Shown here one piece after another: positions 1 through 6,151 of a DNA stretch of 7,669 bases. Under the pieces are notes generated by a model. That model was given only the letters and a program-made list of their open reading frames with translations, was not told where the DNA came from and searched no databases. Origin of the DNA: Maribacter sp. (GTDB lineage Bacteria; Bacteroidota; Bacteroidia; Flavobacteriales; Flavobacteriaceae); the NCBI GenBank assembly GCA_003232155.1, contig QILY01000188.1, forward strand, positions 1 to 7,669, given 5' to 3'. Position numbers and translations under genes: made by a program. The stretch's first letter is position 1. Each line of letters starts with the position of its first letter.

Positions 1-666
1 ATGTATATGATGTGGGCAGAAAAGAATCGCTATAAAGTCAAAGAACTCAATTATCAAGGCGGTGATACAGCAGGTATAAAAACAGTAACGCTTGAAATTG
101 ATGGGGAATTTGCCTTCGGGTGGCTTAAAGGTGAAAACGGCGTGCACCGTTTGGTTCGCATTTCTCCTTTTGACAGTAATGCCAAAAGACATACATCTTT
201 CGCATCCGTTTATGTATATCCATTAGTTGATGATAGTATAGAAATTGATATCAACCCCGCTGATGTTGAAATAACTACAGCCCGTTCTAGTGGTGCTGGT
301 GGGCAAAATGTAAATAAGGTAGAAACTAAAGTACAATTGACGCATAAGCCTTCGGGTATACAAATATCATGCTCTGACTCACGTTCGCAACATGATAATA
401 GAGCTACGGCCTTAAAAATGTTAAAATCGCAGTTGTATGAAATTGAATTGCGTAAAAAGATGGAGGCCCGTCAGGAAATAGAATCCTCAAAAATGAAAAT
501 TGAATGGGGTTCACAAATTCGTAATTATGTTATGCACCCTTATAAATTAGTTAAAGATGTTCGTACCGCCGAAGAGACAGGTAATGTAGATGCTGTTATG
601 GATGGAAATATCGACCGTTTTCTAAAAGCGTATCTTATGGCAATGGGGCAGAAAGAAGATGAATAA
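1..666 (+). CDS. prfB: Peptide chain release factor 2 (RF2), C-terminal part, 5' end outside the window
   Basis: RF2 recognises UGA and UAA stop codons in the ribosomal A site and triggers hydrolysis of peptidyl-tRNA in the cytoplasm. The visible 221 residues contain the RF2 stop-codon recognition tripeptide SPF at residues 55-57 (RF1 would have a PxT-type motif) and the catalytic GGQ at residues 100-102, within SSGAGGQNVNK. In E. coli RF2 (365 residues) GGQ lies near residue 250, so about 150 N-terminal residues are missing. The ATG at base 1 is therefore an internal methionine, not the start, and the gene runs off the window edge. The position matching E. coli residue 246, four before GGQ, is Ser. 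The C-terminus aligns with E. coli RF2 through WGSQIRNYV and ends normally at TAA, so nothing suggests a pseudogene. The programmed +1 frameshift site found near codon 26 of many prfB genes would lie upstream and cannot be judged. Confidence 0.97.
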   Translation: MYMMWAEKNRYKVKELNYQGGDTAGIKTVTLEIDGEFAFGWLKGENGVHRLVRISPFDSNAKRHTSFASVYVYPLVDDSIEIDINPADVEITTARSSGAGGQNVNKVETKVQLTHKPSGIQISCSDSRSQHDNRATALKMLKSQLYEIELRKKMEARQEIESSKMKIEWGSQIRNYVMHPYKLVKDVRTAEETGNVDAVMDGNIDRFLKAYLMAMGQKEDE

Positions 667-686
667 ATTAGTTTAAAAAGATTCTT

Positions 687-725
687 GTTTCAAGTTATAT
701 CCTTCAGTAACCCAAAACTTGAAAC
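687..725. repeat. 10-bp perfect inverted repeat between prfB and the arsC-like gene
   Basis: GTTTCAAGTT (687-696) and AACTTGAAAC (716-725) are exact reverse complements with a 19-base spacer. The repeat begins 20 bases after the prfB stop and ends 25 bases before the next start codon. It is AT-rich and has no T-tract, so it is a poor intrinsic terminator. It could be a protein-binding dyad or an mRNA leader hairpin. No TAnnTTTG promoter was found between 667 and 750, so the downstream gene may be read through from prfB. Confidence 0.5.
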
Positions 726-750
726 TATAGAGATCTATAACTTATATAAA

Positions 751-1092
751 ATGATAAAAATATACCATAATCCAAGATGCACAAAATCTCGCCAAGGTTT
801 AGAGGTATTGGAAAATTCAGGAAAACCTTTTGAGGTAGTCAAATATTTAGAACAAATTCCCACAAAAGAAGAATTACGTCAAGTTATTTCTTTCTTGGGT
901 ATTACACCTGAAATGTTGCTGCGGAAAAATGAAGCTATTTGGAAAGGGAAGTATCGTGGAAAATTACTTTCCGATGAAGAAATAATCGATGCTATGATTA
1001 CATACCCTAAATTAATTGAAAGGCCTATTGTAATTAATGGAAATAAGGCAGTGATAGGCAGGCCTATTGAATCGATCAGTACAATTATTTAG
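751..1092 (+). CDS. arsC: ArsC-family thioredoxin-fold protein (arsenate reductase, glutaredoxin type; YfgD-like)
   Basis: The protein has 113 residues from the ATG at 751, normal for this family. The ORF can be extended to a TTG at 685, but the extension is unlike the family, and the 751 start puts YHNPRCTKSR at the N-terminus as in homologues. Cys10 matches the catalytic Cys12 of E. coli ArsC. Arg58 (LLRKN), Arg91 (ERPIV) and Arg104 (IGRPIE) match the three arginines that bind the oxyanion (Arg60, Arg94, Arg107 in E. coli). ArsC forms an arsenate thioester-like adduct on the Cys and is recycled by glutathione/glutaredoxin. By eye the NPRCxKSR motif and the NGKAxIGRP ending resemble E. coli YfgD more than plasmid ArsC. 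No arsR, arsB/acr3 or arsM lies nearby, so a real role in arsenic resistance is doubtful. A general thiol-redox role is equally possible. Confidence 0.88.
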   Translation: MIKIYHNPRCTKSRQGLEVLENSGKPFEVVKYLEQIPTKEELRQVISFLGITPEMLLRKNEAIWKGKYRGKLLSDEEIIDAMITYPKLIERPIVINGNKAVIGRPIESISTII

Positions 1093-1236
1093 TTGATAAG
1101 AAAAAAATCTGAACCCATAAACAAATAAACTCTTATGAGCTTGACACTTGAGTCTGAGTCTGCATTTGCTCTTGATTCTTGAACTTGGGCTTTTATAATA
1201 TTTGGCACATTTGTTGCCACATTGTTTTAACAAATA
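1093..1236. other. Intergenic stretch with short repeats and dyads, no gene
   Basis: No credible coding sequence is visible. CTTGA occurs at 1140, 1147, 1171 and 1178, that is two pairs each with a 7-base step, followed by CTTGG at 1184. GAGTCT is tandemly doubled at 1150-1161. AATATTTG (1197-1204) is complementary to CAAATATT (1231-1238), and TGGCA (1203-1207) to TGCCA (1215-1219). TTGTT/AACAA (1222-1226/1229-1233) forms another short dyad. No clear terminator follows the arsC-like gene. The dyads lie upstream of the 1265-1272 promoter element and may be regulatory. Confidence 0.4.
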
Positions 1237-1272
1237 TTTAACCTATCATGGTTAAACCATCACCTAATTTTG
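1237..1272 (+). promoter_or_regulatory. Candidate Bacteroidota promoter with overlapping operator-like dyads
   Basis: TAATTTTG at 1265-1272 fits the Bacteroidota -7 consensus TAnnTTTG and would start transcription about 20 bases before the ATG at 1297. A good -33 TTG/TTTG at the usual 17-23 base spacing is absent. That space is filled by two overlapping dyads: TTTAACC/GGTTAAA (1237-1243/1250-1256, 6-base spacer) and ATGGTT-A-AACCAT (1248-1260). A weak -33 with palindromes in the spacer would fit a regulated promoter. That interpretation is inference. Confidence 0.5.
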
Positions 1273-1296
1273 AAATCAATATTAAAGTTCAATCGT

Positions 1297-1800
1297 ATGA
1301 AAACCAATATCAAATATTTAATCACGATTCTTATAATTTTATTGATAGCACCTGAAATCGAGGCACAATTTGGCAATGGCGGAAGAGGCGGCGGAGGAAG
1401 AGGTGGCTTTGGTAGGCAACAACGTAGTGCTATTCCTCAATCACAAGCGCCACCAAAAGAAGAGGCACCAAAGACTGCTGAACAGATTGTGGATGCTGAA
1501 ATGCCTTCAATTGTCGCGTCACTTGGACTGGATCCCTTTGAAGAAGCAATTTTAAGTACTACACTTAAAAAATATATGCAAGAACGTATTGAGTTACAGA
1601 TTTTGAAACTTCCTAACGATAAAATAAGGGAAGCTTATGAAAAAATCAATAAAAGGCAAGATGAAGAATTAAAAGCAGGATTGCCTATAGAAAAATATGA
1701 TGCTTTCGTAGCGCTTCAAAAGAGTGGGCTTTCTAAAGCCAAGAAAGATTTAAGGAAGGAGGAAAAAAAGAAAAAAAAGAAAAAAAAATCCAAAAAATAG
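1297..1800 (+). CDS. Exported Gly/Arg-rich protein with Spy/CpxP-like helical core and poly-lysine tail; unnamed
   Basis: The protein has 167 residues from the ATG at 1297. A TTG nine codons upstream (1270) overlaps the -7 promoter element, so it is unlikely to be the start. Residues 1-20 form a signal peptide: a Lys-containing start, a hydrophobic ILIILLIAP-type core and cleavage probably after IEA. A Gly/Arg-rich segment follows (about 22-40, GGRGGGGRGG). Next is a Pro/Ala-rich linker, then a helical domain (about 55-145) whose pattern (LGLDPFEEA, a central helix with Arg/Gln, then GLPIEKYDAF near the end) resembles LTxxQ/Spy-type periplasmic proteins. The last 20 residues are mostly lysine. 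The gene is followed one base later by the barrel gene at 1802, so the two are probably cotranscribed and translationally coupled. I infer a periplasmic helper or partner of the barrel. I do not recognise a named family. Confidence 0.8.
   Translation: MKTNIKYLITILIILLIAPEIEAQFGNGGRGGGGRGGFGRQQRSAIPQSQAPPKEEAPKTAEQIVDAEMPSIVASLGLDPFEEAILSTTLKKYMQERIELQILKLPNDKIREAYEKINKRQDEELKAGLPIEKYDAFVALQKSGLSKAKKDLRKEEKKKKKKKKSKK
1763..1797 (+). repeat. A-rich homopolymer tract at the junction of the two coupled genes
   Basis: Runs of 7 A (1763-1769), 8 A (1771-1778), 9 A (1780-1788) and 6 A (1792-1797), broken only by single G bases and one TCC, encode the poly-lysine tail. Such tracts are prone to polymerase slippage and replication indels. 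Loss of one A would join the upstream frame to the barrel frame, because no stop lies between the tract and the ATG at 1802 in that frame. The other shifted frame stops at 1803. Confidence 0.7.
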
Positions 1801-1801
1801 T

Positions 1802-4330
1802 ATGAAAAAACATTTTTCGTTAGCCTTCTTTTTTTTGACATTTATTGTAAATGCTCAAAGATCTGGAGAACAAAGGTCAGGAGGACAAAGACCTGACCCA
1901 ATTGTAATAACAGGAACTGTTTTAGACCAAGACACCAATGAACCCTTAGAATACGCTACTTTAGTTTTACAAAGTCTAAGAAACCCAGATAGGGTAACAG
2001 GTGGAATAACTGATGCTACCGGTAAATTCTCAGTAGAAACCTTCCCTGGAAAATATAATGTTCGCGTAGAATATATTTCATATAAAACATACGAGTTAAA
2101 AGAACAAGTGTATAGAGCCCCTACTGATTTGGGTGTCATTAAACTTGCCTTAGATGTTGAGCAATTAGCCGCTGTTGAAGTTATAGGTGAGCGCACTACC
2201 GTTGAATTACGTTTGGATAAAAAAGTATATCACGTAGGTTCTGACTTGACCGTAAAAGGGGGTTCAGTTACAGATGTTTTGGATAACGTGCCCTCAGTAA
2301 GTGTTGATGTAGAGGGTAATATTAGCTTACGTGGCAATGAAAGTGTACGCATACTAATTAATGGCAAGCCTTCTGCCCTATCTGGCTTGAGCCCCGAAGC
2401 GCTTCAGCAATTACCTGCTGATGCCATTGAAAAAGTAGAGGTAATCACCAACCCATCAGCGCGATATGATGCTGAGGGTACTGCAGGAATTTTGAATATT
2501 GTACTAAAACAGAGTAAAACTACTGGCTTAAATGGCTCTGTAAATGTTTTTGTAGGTGAACCTGAAGCTTATGGCGGTGCTGTTAGTTTGAATTTAAGAC
2601 GTAATAAATTCAATATTTTCACAAACACAACCTATCGCTATACCAATGGGCCAGGCAATGCCCTTTTTGAACAAGAAAATTTCAATGCTGATGGAAGCAC
2701 AGCCAGCTTTCAAAATGAAATACGTGAATTCCAAAGACAACGTGGTGGATTCAATACCAATATCGGTTTTGAGTTTTTTATAGATTCTACAAGCAGTATC
2801 ACCAATTCATTTGTATACGGAAAATCAGGTGGTGATAATATTACAAATATTGATTTTTCAAATTTTGATGCGAATAGAGATCCTACTATTCAAAGAAATA
2901 GGTTTACCATAGAAGAGGAAGAAAGGGAAAATATTCAGTACTCCGTTAATTATCAAAAGAAATTCAATGATGATGGCCATGAATTAACAATTGATTATCA
3001 ATATTCAATAGGTGATGAACTTGAGGACTCTATTATTGATGAAGTTATATTAGGTGAAAATATTGCTTTAGACACTGAACAGACCATTAATGATGAAACC
3101 CAGAAAAATCAATTGGTTCAGTTTGATTATGTGTTACCATTCGGAAAAGACAACAAATCGCAGTTCGAAATGGGCTACCGTGGAACCTTTAATAATTTTA
3201 ATACCGATTTTGATTTTGGAGTTCTTGAGAACGGACAATTGAACAGCGACCCCAATTTCAGTAATGAATTGAATTATAGAGAATATGTAAATGCCGGTTA
3301 TGTGCAAGTAGGCAGCAAATTCAACAAATTCAATGTTTTGGGAGGTTTACGTGTCGAATCCACAGATATTGGCATTGCATTGGTCAATACTAATGAAATA
3401 AGTGATAAAGACTATGTGGATTGGTTTCCGTCTTTATTTTTGGGCTATGAATTTTCTGAGACCCAACAATTGACTATAAGCTATAGTAGGCGTTTGAGAA
3501 GACCTCGCTCAAGGTTTATTAACCCTTTTCCGTCGCGGTCAAGCAATACCAATTTATTTCAAGGAAATCCAGATCTAGACCCTACCTATACTGATGCCTA
3601 TGATTTAGGATATTTGAAGCGTTGGGAAAAAGCATCATTTACCACGTCGGTATATTTTAACCGATCAACAGGCGTATTTCAGTTTATAACACAAGAAACA
3701 GGGGATTTTGTCACTATTGAAAACCCAAATGACCCAACTAATCCCGTGGTTGTACCGGTTCAGGCAAGAACCCCTATTAATTTGGCGACCGATAGTCGAT
3801 ATGGATGGGAATTTACCACTACCTACACGCCAAAAAGAAGTTGGCGCCTGACATGGAACTTAAATCTGTTTCAGCAACAACTTAGAGGCAGCAATACGTT
3901 TGTCAATTTTCAAAATGAAACGATTACCCAAAATTTTGATGCGGATAACTTCACATGGTTTACGCGATTAAGTGCAAAACTCCCCCTTCCTGAAAAGGTG
4001 GATTTTCAAACTAATCTATTTTATAGGGGACCCAGTCAAAATGCTCAAAGCAAGAGAAAGGGCATTCTCAGTACAAATTTAGCCTTTAGCAAAGATGTGA
4101 TTAAAGATAAAGCTACATTGTCATTGAACATAAGCGATCTTTTTAATTCTAGAAAAAGAAGAAGTGAGACTCGAACTGCGAATGTGTTCACCTACAGCGA
4201 ATTTCAATTTCGCCAGAGACAGATAAATCTATCATTCTTATACCGATTCAATCAAAAGAAAAATCAAAGACAAGGAAATCGACAAAGAGGTAATGGTGGC
4301 GGAAATGGAGATTTTGAAACCGAAGGATGA
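1802..4330 (+). CDS. Outer-membrane beta-barrel protein with carboxypeptidase regulatory-like and plug domains (TonB-dependent receptor-like)
   Basis: The 842-residue protein starts with a signal peptide (1-18, cleavage probably before QR). An Arg/Gly/Gln-rich spacer follows (20-32). Residues 34-118 form a CarboxypepD_reg-like beta domain (VITGTVLDQDTNEPLEYATL, then TDATGKFSVETFPGKY). The plug region spans about 130-240, with VLDNVPSVSVD, the ILINGKPSAL strand and NPSARYDAEGTAGI, a signature of the 'outer membrane protein beta-barrel family' (Pfam PF14905 type) of Bacteroidota. The rest is a barrel of alternating aromatic strands, with GNPDLDPTYTDAYDLGY in the expected place. The last strand ends at about FLYRF. 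A Gln/Arg/Gly/Asn-rich tail of about 25 residues follows, where many barrels end on the terminal aromatic residue. No TonB box is obvious and no SusD partner is encoded next door, so it is not a classical SusCD glycan importer. The substrate is unknown. It is coupled to the gene at 1297-1800. Confidence 0.92.
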   Translation: MKKHFSLAFFFLTFIVNAQRSGEQRSGGQRPDPIVITGTVLDQDTNEPLEYATLVLQSLRNPDRVTGGITDATGKFSVETFPGKYNVRVEYISYKTYELKEQVYRAPTDLGVIKLALDVEQLAAVEVIGERTTVELRLDKKVYHVGSDLTVKGGSVTDVLDNVPSVSVDVEGNISLRGNESVRILINGKPSALSGLSPEALQQLPADAIEKVEVITNPSARYDAEGTAGILNIVLKQSKTTGLNGSVNVFVGEPEAYGGAVSLNLRRNKFNIFTNTTYRYTNGPGNALFEQENFNADGSTASFQNEIREFQRQRGGFNTNIGFEFFIDSTSSITNSFVYGKSGGDNITNIDFSNFDANRDPTIQRNRFTIEEEERENIQYSVNYQKKFNDDGHELTIDYQYSIGDELEDSIIDEVILGENIALDTEQTINDETQKNQLVQFDYVLPFGKDNKSQFEMGYRGTFNNFNTDFDFGVLENGQLNSDPNFSNELNYREYVNAGYVQVGSKFNKFNVLGGLRVESTDIGIALVNTNEISDKDYVDWFPSLFLGYEFSETQQLTISYSRRLRRPRSRFINPFPSRSSNTNLFQGNPDLDPTYTDAYDLGYLKRWEKASFTTSVYFNRSTGVFQFITQETGDFVTIENPNDPTNPVVVPVQARTPINLATDSRYGWEFTTTYTPKRSWRLTWNLNLFQQQLRGSNTFVNFQNETITQNFDADNFTWFTRLSAKLPLPEKVDFQTNLFYRGPSQNAQSKRKGILSTNLAFSKDVIKDKATLSLNISDLFNSRKRRSETRTANVFTYSEFQFRQRQINLSFLYRFNQKKNQRQGNRQRGNGGGNGDFETEG

Positions 4331-4374
4331 TAAAGTATTTAGTTGGCAGTAATAATAAACAGTTTTTTTATTTT

Positions 4375-4548
4375 CTATGCGTTACGCGCTGCTTTTTTCT
4401 TTTCGCGCTTTTCTTTCCAAAGTTCAATGATATTACCAAACAACCAATAAGGCACTACAAAAGTTAACAAGAAAATCATCAACCAAAAACCTATAGTAAT
4501 TATGGTTAAAAATGCTAAAAATCCTAAATATTGGTCAAAATCAAACAT
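4375..4548 (-). CDS. Small membrane protein (57 residues), unnamed
   Basis: The ATG at 4548 gives a 57-residue protein beginning MFDFDQYLGF. A 21-codon extension to a TTG at 4611 is possible, but it would run through the promoter at 4569-4601, so the short form is preferred. Residues 8-40 are almost entirely hydrophobic, either one long or two short membrane segments with a Pro near residue 33. They are followed by a strongly basic, charged tail (WKEKREKKKAARNA) expected in the cytoplasm. The gene is divergent from fumC and convergent with the barrel gene, whose stop is only 44 bases from this stop. I do not recognise the family. The dedicated promoter is the main evidence that this is a real gene. 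Confidence 0.72.
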   Translation of the reverse strand: MFDFDQYLGFLAFLTIITIGFWLMIFLLTFVVPYWLFGNIIELWKEKREKKKAARNA

Positions 4549-4568
4549 TGATATATCTTTTATTACCA

Positions 4569-4601
4569 CAAAGATACTTTGAAATAGGTAAATAGTGCAA
4601 A
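4569..4601 (-). promoter_or_regulatory. Bacteroidota-type promoter for the small membrane protein
   Basis: On the minus strand TTTG (4601-4598) is followed after 21 bases by TATCTTTG (4576-4569). This matches the -33 TTG/TTTG and -7 TAnnTTTG consensus with spacing inside the 17-23 range known for Flavobacterium and Bacteroides. The predicted transcription start lies about 15 bases before the ATG at 4548, which supports that start over the longer frame. Confidence 0.68.
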
Positions 4602-4626
4602 TCAAATTCAAAAAAATATGGAATTA

Positions 4627-4659
4627 ATTCATCCATAGTTCATCAAACTGCTAACTTTG
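4627..4659 (+). promoter_or_regulatory. Bacteroidota-type promoter for fumC
   Basis: TAACTTTG at 4652-4659 matches the -7 consensus TAnnTTTG and lies 20 bases before the fumC ATG. The -33 position holds only ATTC (4627-4630), a weak match to TTG. The promoter is divergent from the one at 4569-4601, and the two cores are about 50 bases apart. Confidence 0.6.
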
Positions 4660-4679
4660 TTTTATAAAATCGAATAAAA

Positions 4680-6077
4680 ATGAGTTTTAGAATAGAAAAA
4701 GATACTATGGGGGAAGTAAAAGTTCCTTCAGATAAATATTGGGGTGCGCAAACCGAGCGTTCTCGAAACAACTTTAAAATAGGTCCTTCAGGATCTATGC
4801 CCCTAGATGTTGTTTATGGTTTTGCTTATTTAAAAAAAGCAGCGGCGTATACCAATTGTGAATTAGGGGTACTCGCTTCTGGAAAAAGAGATTTGATTGC
4901 CCAAGTTTGTGATGAAATATTAGCAGGTAAGCATAATAATCAATTTCCTTTAGTAATATGGCAAACAGGTTCTGGTACTCAAAGTAATATGAACGTAAAT
5001 GAGGTTATTGCCAATCGTGCACACGAAATAGCTGGCAAAACTATAGGTGAAGGTGAAAAAACCGTACAGCCTAATGATGATGTAAATAAATCGCAATCAT
5101 CAAATGATACTTTTCCAACAGGCATGCATATTGCGGCTTATAAAAAAATTGCAGAGAATACTATTCCCGGTGTAACACAATTGCGAAATACTTTAGCAAA
5201 AAAAGTTGAAGAATTCAAGAATGTTGTGAAAATTGGACGTACCCATTTAATGGATGCCACTCCCCTAACCCTGGGCCAAGAATTTTCAGGTTATGTTTCT
5301 CAATTGGACCATGGTTTAAAAGCTTTAAAAAACACTCTAGAGCATTTGGGCGAATTAGCTTTAGGTGGCACTGCCGTAGGCACAGGCCTTAATACTCCTA
5401 AAGGATATGATGTCTTGGTCGCCAAATATATAGCCGAGTTCACTGGCTTACCTTTTATAACTGCAGAAAACAAATTTGAAGCGCTAGCGGCACATGATGC
5501 TATTGTAGAAAGTCACGGTGCATTAAAACAGTTAGCGGTATCTCTGAACAAAATTGCCAATGATATTAGAATGATGGCCTCAGGGCCTCGTTCTGGCATT
5601 GGTGAGATTACCATTCCTGCCAATGAACCTGGTAGTTCAATTATGCCAGGTAAAGTGAACCCTACTCAATGTGAGGCACTCACTATGGTATGCGCTCAAG
5701 TCATGGGTAATGATGTTGCTGTAAGTGTTGGTGGCACTCAAGGACATTATGAACTTAATGTTTTCAAACCTATGATGGCAGCAAATATTCTACAATCTGC
5801 AGAGCTTCTTGGTGATGCATGTATTAGTTTTGATGTAGGCTGCGCAGTTGGTATTGAACCCAATCATGAGATCATCAAAGAATTGTTGAACAACTCCTTA
5901 ATGTTGGTAACCGCACTGAATACCAAAATTGGGTATTATAAAGCAGCAGAAATTGCCAATACGGCCCACAAAAACGGAACTACTCTAAAAACTGAAGCTG
6001 TTAACCTAGGCTACGTTACCGCTGAAGAATATGATGAATGGGTAAAACCTGAAGATATGGTAGGAAGTTTGAAATAA
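4680..6077 (+). CDS. fumC: Fumarate hydratase, class II
   Basis: Class II fumarase reversibly hydrates fumarate to L-malate in the TCA cycle. It is a cytoplasmic, iron-free homotetramer of the fumarase/aspartase superfamily. The 465 residues are full length. The N-terminus has the family's DTMGEVKVPSDKYWGAQTERS. The substrate-binding loop TGSGTQSNMN lies at 96-105. SSNDTFPT (140-147) is the second active-site region. HLMDATPLTLGQE has His189 matching E. coli His188. The superfamily signature GSSIMPGKVNPTQCEA starts at 318, with Ser319 matching the catalytic Ser318. Met at 191 replaces the Gln usual in E. coli (HLQDATP) and is unlikely to matter. The ATG at 4680 follows an A-rich leader and a -7 promoter element. 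The gene appears monocistronic, bounded by its own promoter and the terminator at 6093-6126. Confidence 0.98.
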   Translation: MSFRIEKDTMGEVKVPSDKYWGAQTERSRNNFKIGPSGSMPLDVVYGFAYLKKAAAYTNCELGVLASGKRDLIAQVCDEILAGKHNNQFPLVIWQTGSGTQSNMNVNEVIANRAHEIAGKTIGEGEKTVQPNDDVNKSQSSNDTFPTGMHIAAYKKIAENTIPGVTQLRNTLAKKVEEFKNVVKIGRTHLMDATPLTLGQEFSGYVSQLDHGLKALKNTLEHLGELALGGTAVGTGLNTPKGYDVLVAKYIAEFTGLPFITAENKFEALAAHDAIVESHGALKQLAVSLNKIANDIRMMASGPRSGIGEITIPANEPGSSIMPGKVNPTQCEALTMVCAQVMGNDVAVSVGGTQGHYELNVFKPMMAANILQSAELLGDACISFDVGCAVGIEPNHEIIKELLNNSLMLVTALNTKIGYYKAAEIANTAHKNGTTLKTEAVNLGYVTAEEYDEWVKPEDMVGSLK

Positions 6078-6092
6078 AACAAGTAAAAATAA

Positions 6093-6126
6093 AAAAGGGG
6101 GCAATCTTTTCAGATTGCCCCCTTTT
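6093..6126. terminator. Bidirectional intrinsic terminator between fumC and the convergent gene
   Basis: AAAAGGGGGCAATCT (6093-6107) and AGATTGCCCCCTTTT (6112-6126) are perfectly complementary over 15 bp around a 4-base loop TTTC. The stem starts 16 bases after the fumC stop and 26 bases beyond the stop of the minus-strand gene. On the plus strand the U-tract is the four T at the stem end. On the minus strand the stem is followed by a longer T-rich run, so it should work at least as well for that gene. Confidence 0.95.
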
Positions 6127-6151
6127 ACTAATGGATAAATGTGTGTACTAT

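Noticed and set aside
1..3. ATG at base 1 as the real start of prfB
   Set aside because: Only the C-terminal 221 of about 365 RF2 residues are present; the gene simply begins before the window.
1020..1070. AGGCCTATTG occurring twice at the end of the arsC-like gene
   Set aside because: Both copies encode the conserved RPI motifs around Arg91 and Arg104, so the repeat is explained by protein sequence.
1141..1199. TTGACA (1141) and TATAAT (1194) as a sigma-70-type promoter
   Set aside because: The two boxes are 47 bases apart instead of about 17, and Bacteroidota use a different consensus.
1012..1233. Minus-strand frame of 73 codons
   Set aside because: It overlaps the conserved 3' end of the arsC-like gene and has no motif, promoter or plausible composition.
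1756..1762. AAGGAGG as a Shine-Dalgarno site for the barrel gene
   Set aside because: It lies about 39 bases before the ATG at 1802, too far to act, and it encodes Lys/Glu codons of the upstream gene. Bacteroidota rarely rely on such sites.
1855..2196. Minus-strand frame of 113 codons inside the barrel gene
   Set aside because: It is antisense to the conserved regulatory-like and plug domains, has no independent signals, and is a shadow frame.
1802..4330. SusC-type glycan importer
   Set aside because: No susD gene follows, and the plug signature fits the PF14905-type barrel family rather than SusC/RagA.
4331..4374. Terminator between the barrel gene and the small membrane gene
   Set aside because: Only a weak, all-AT stem with bulges near 4350-4372 can be drawn; too poor to call although T-runs are present.
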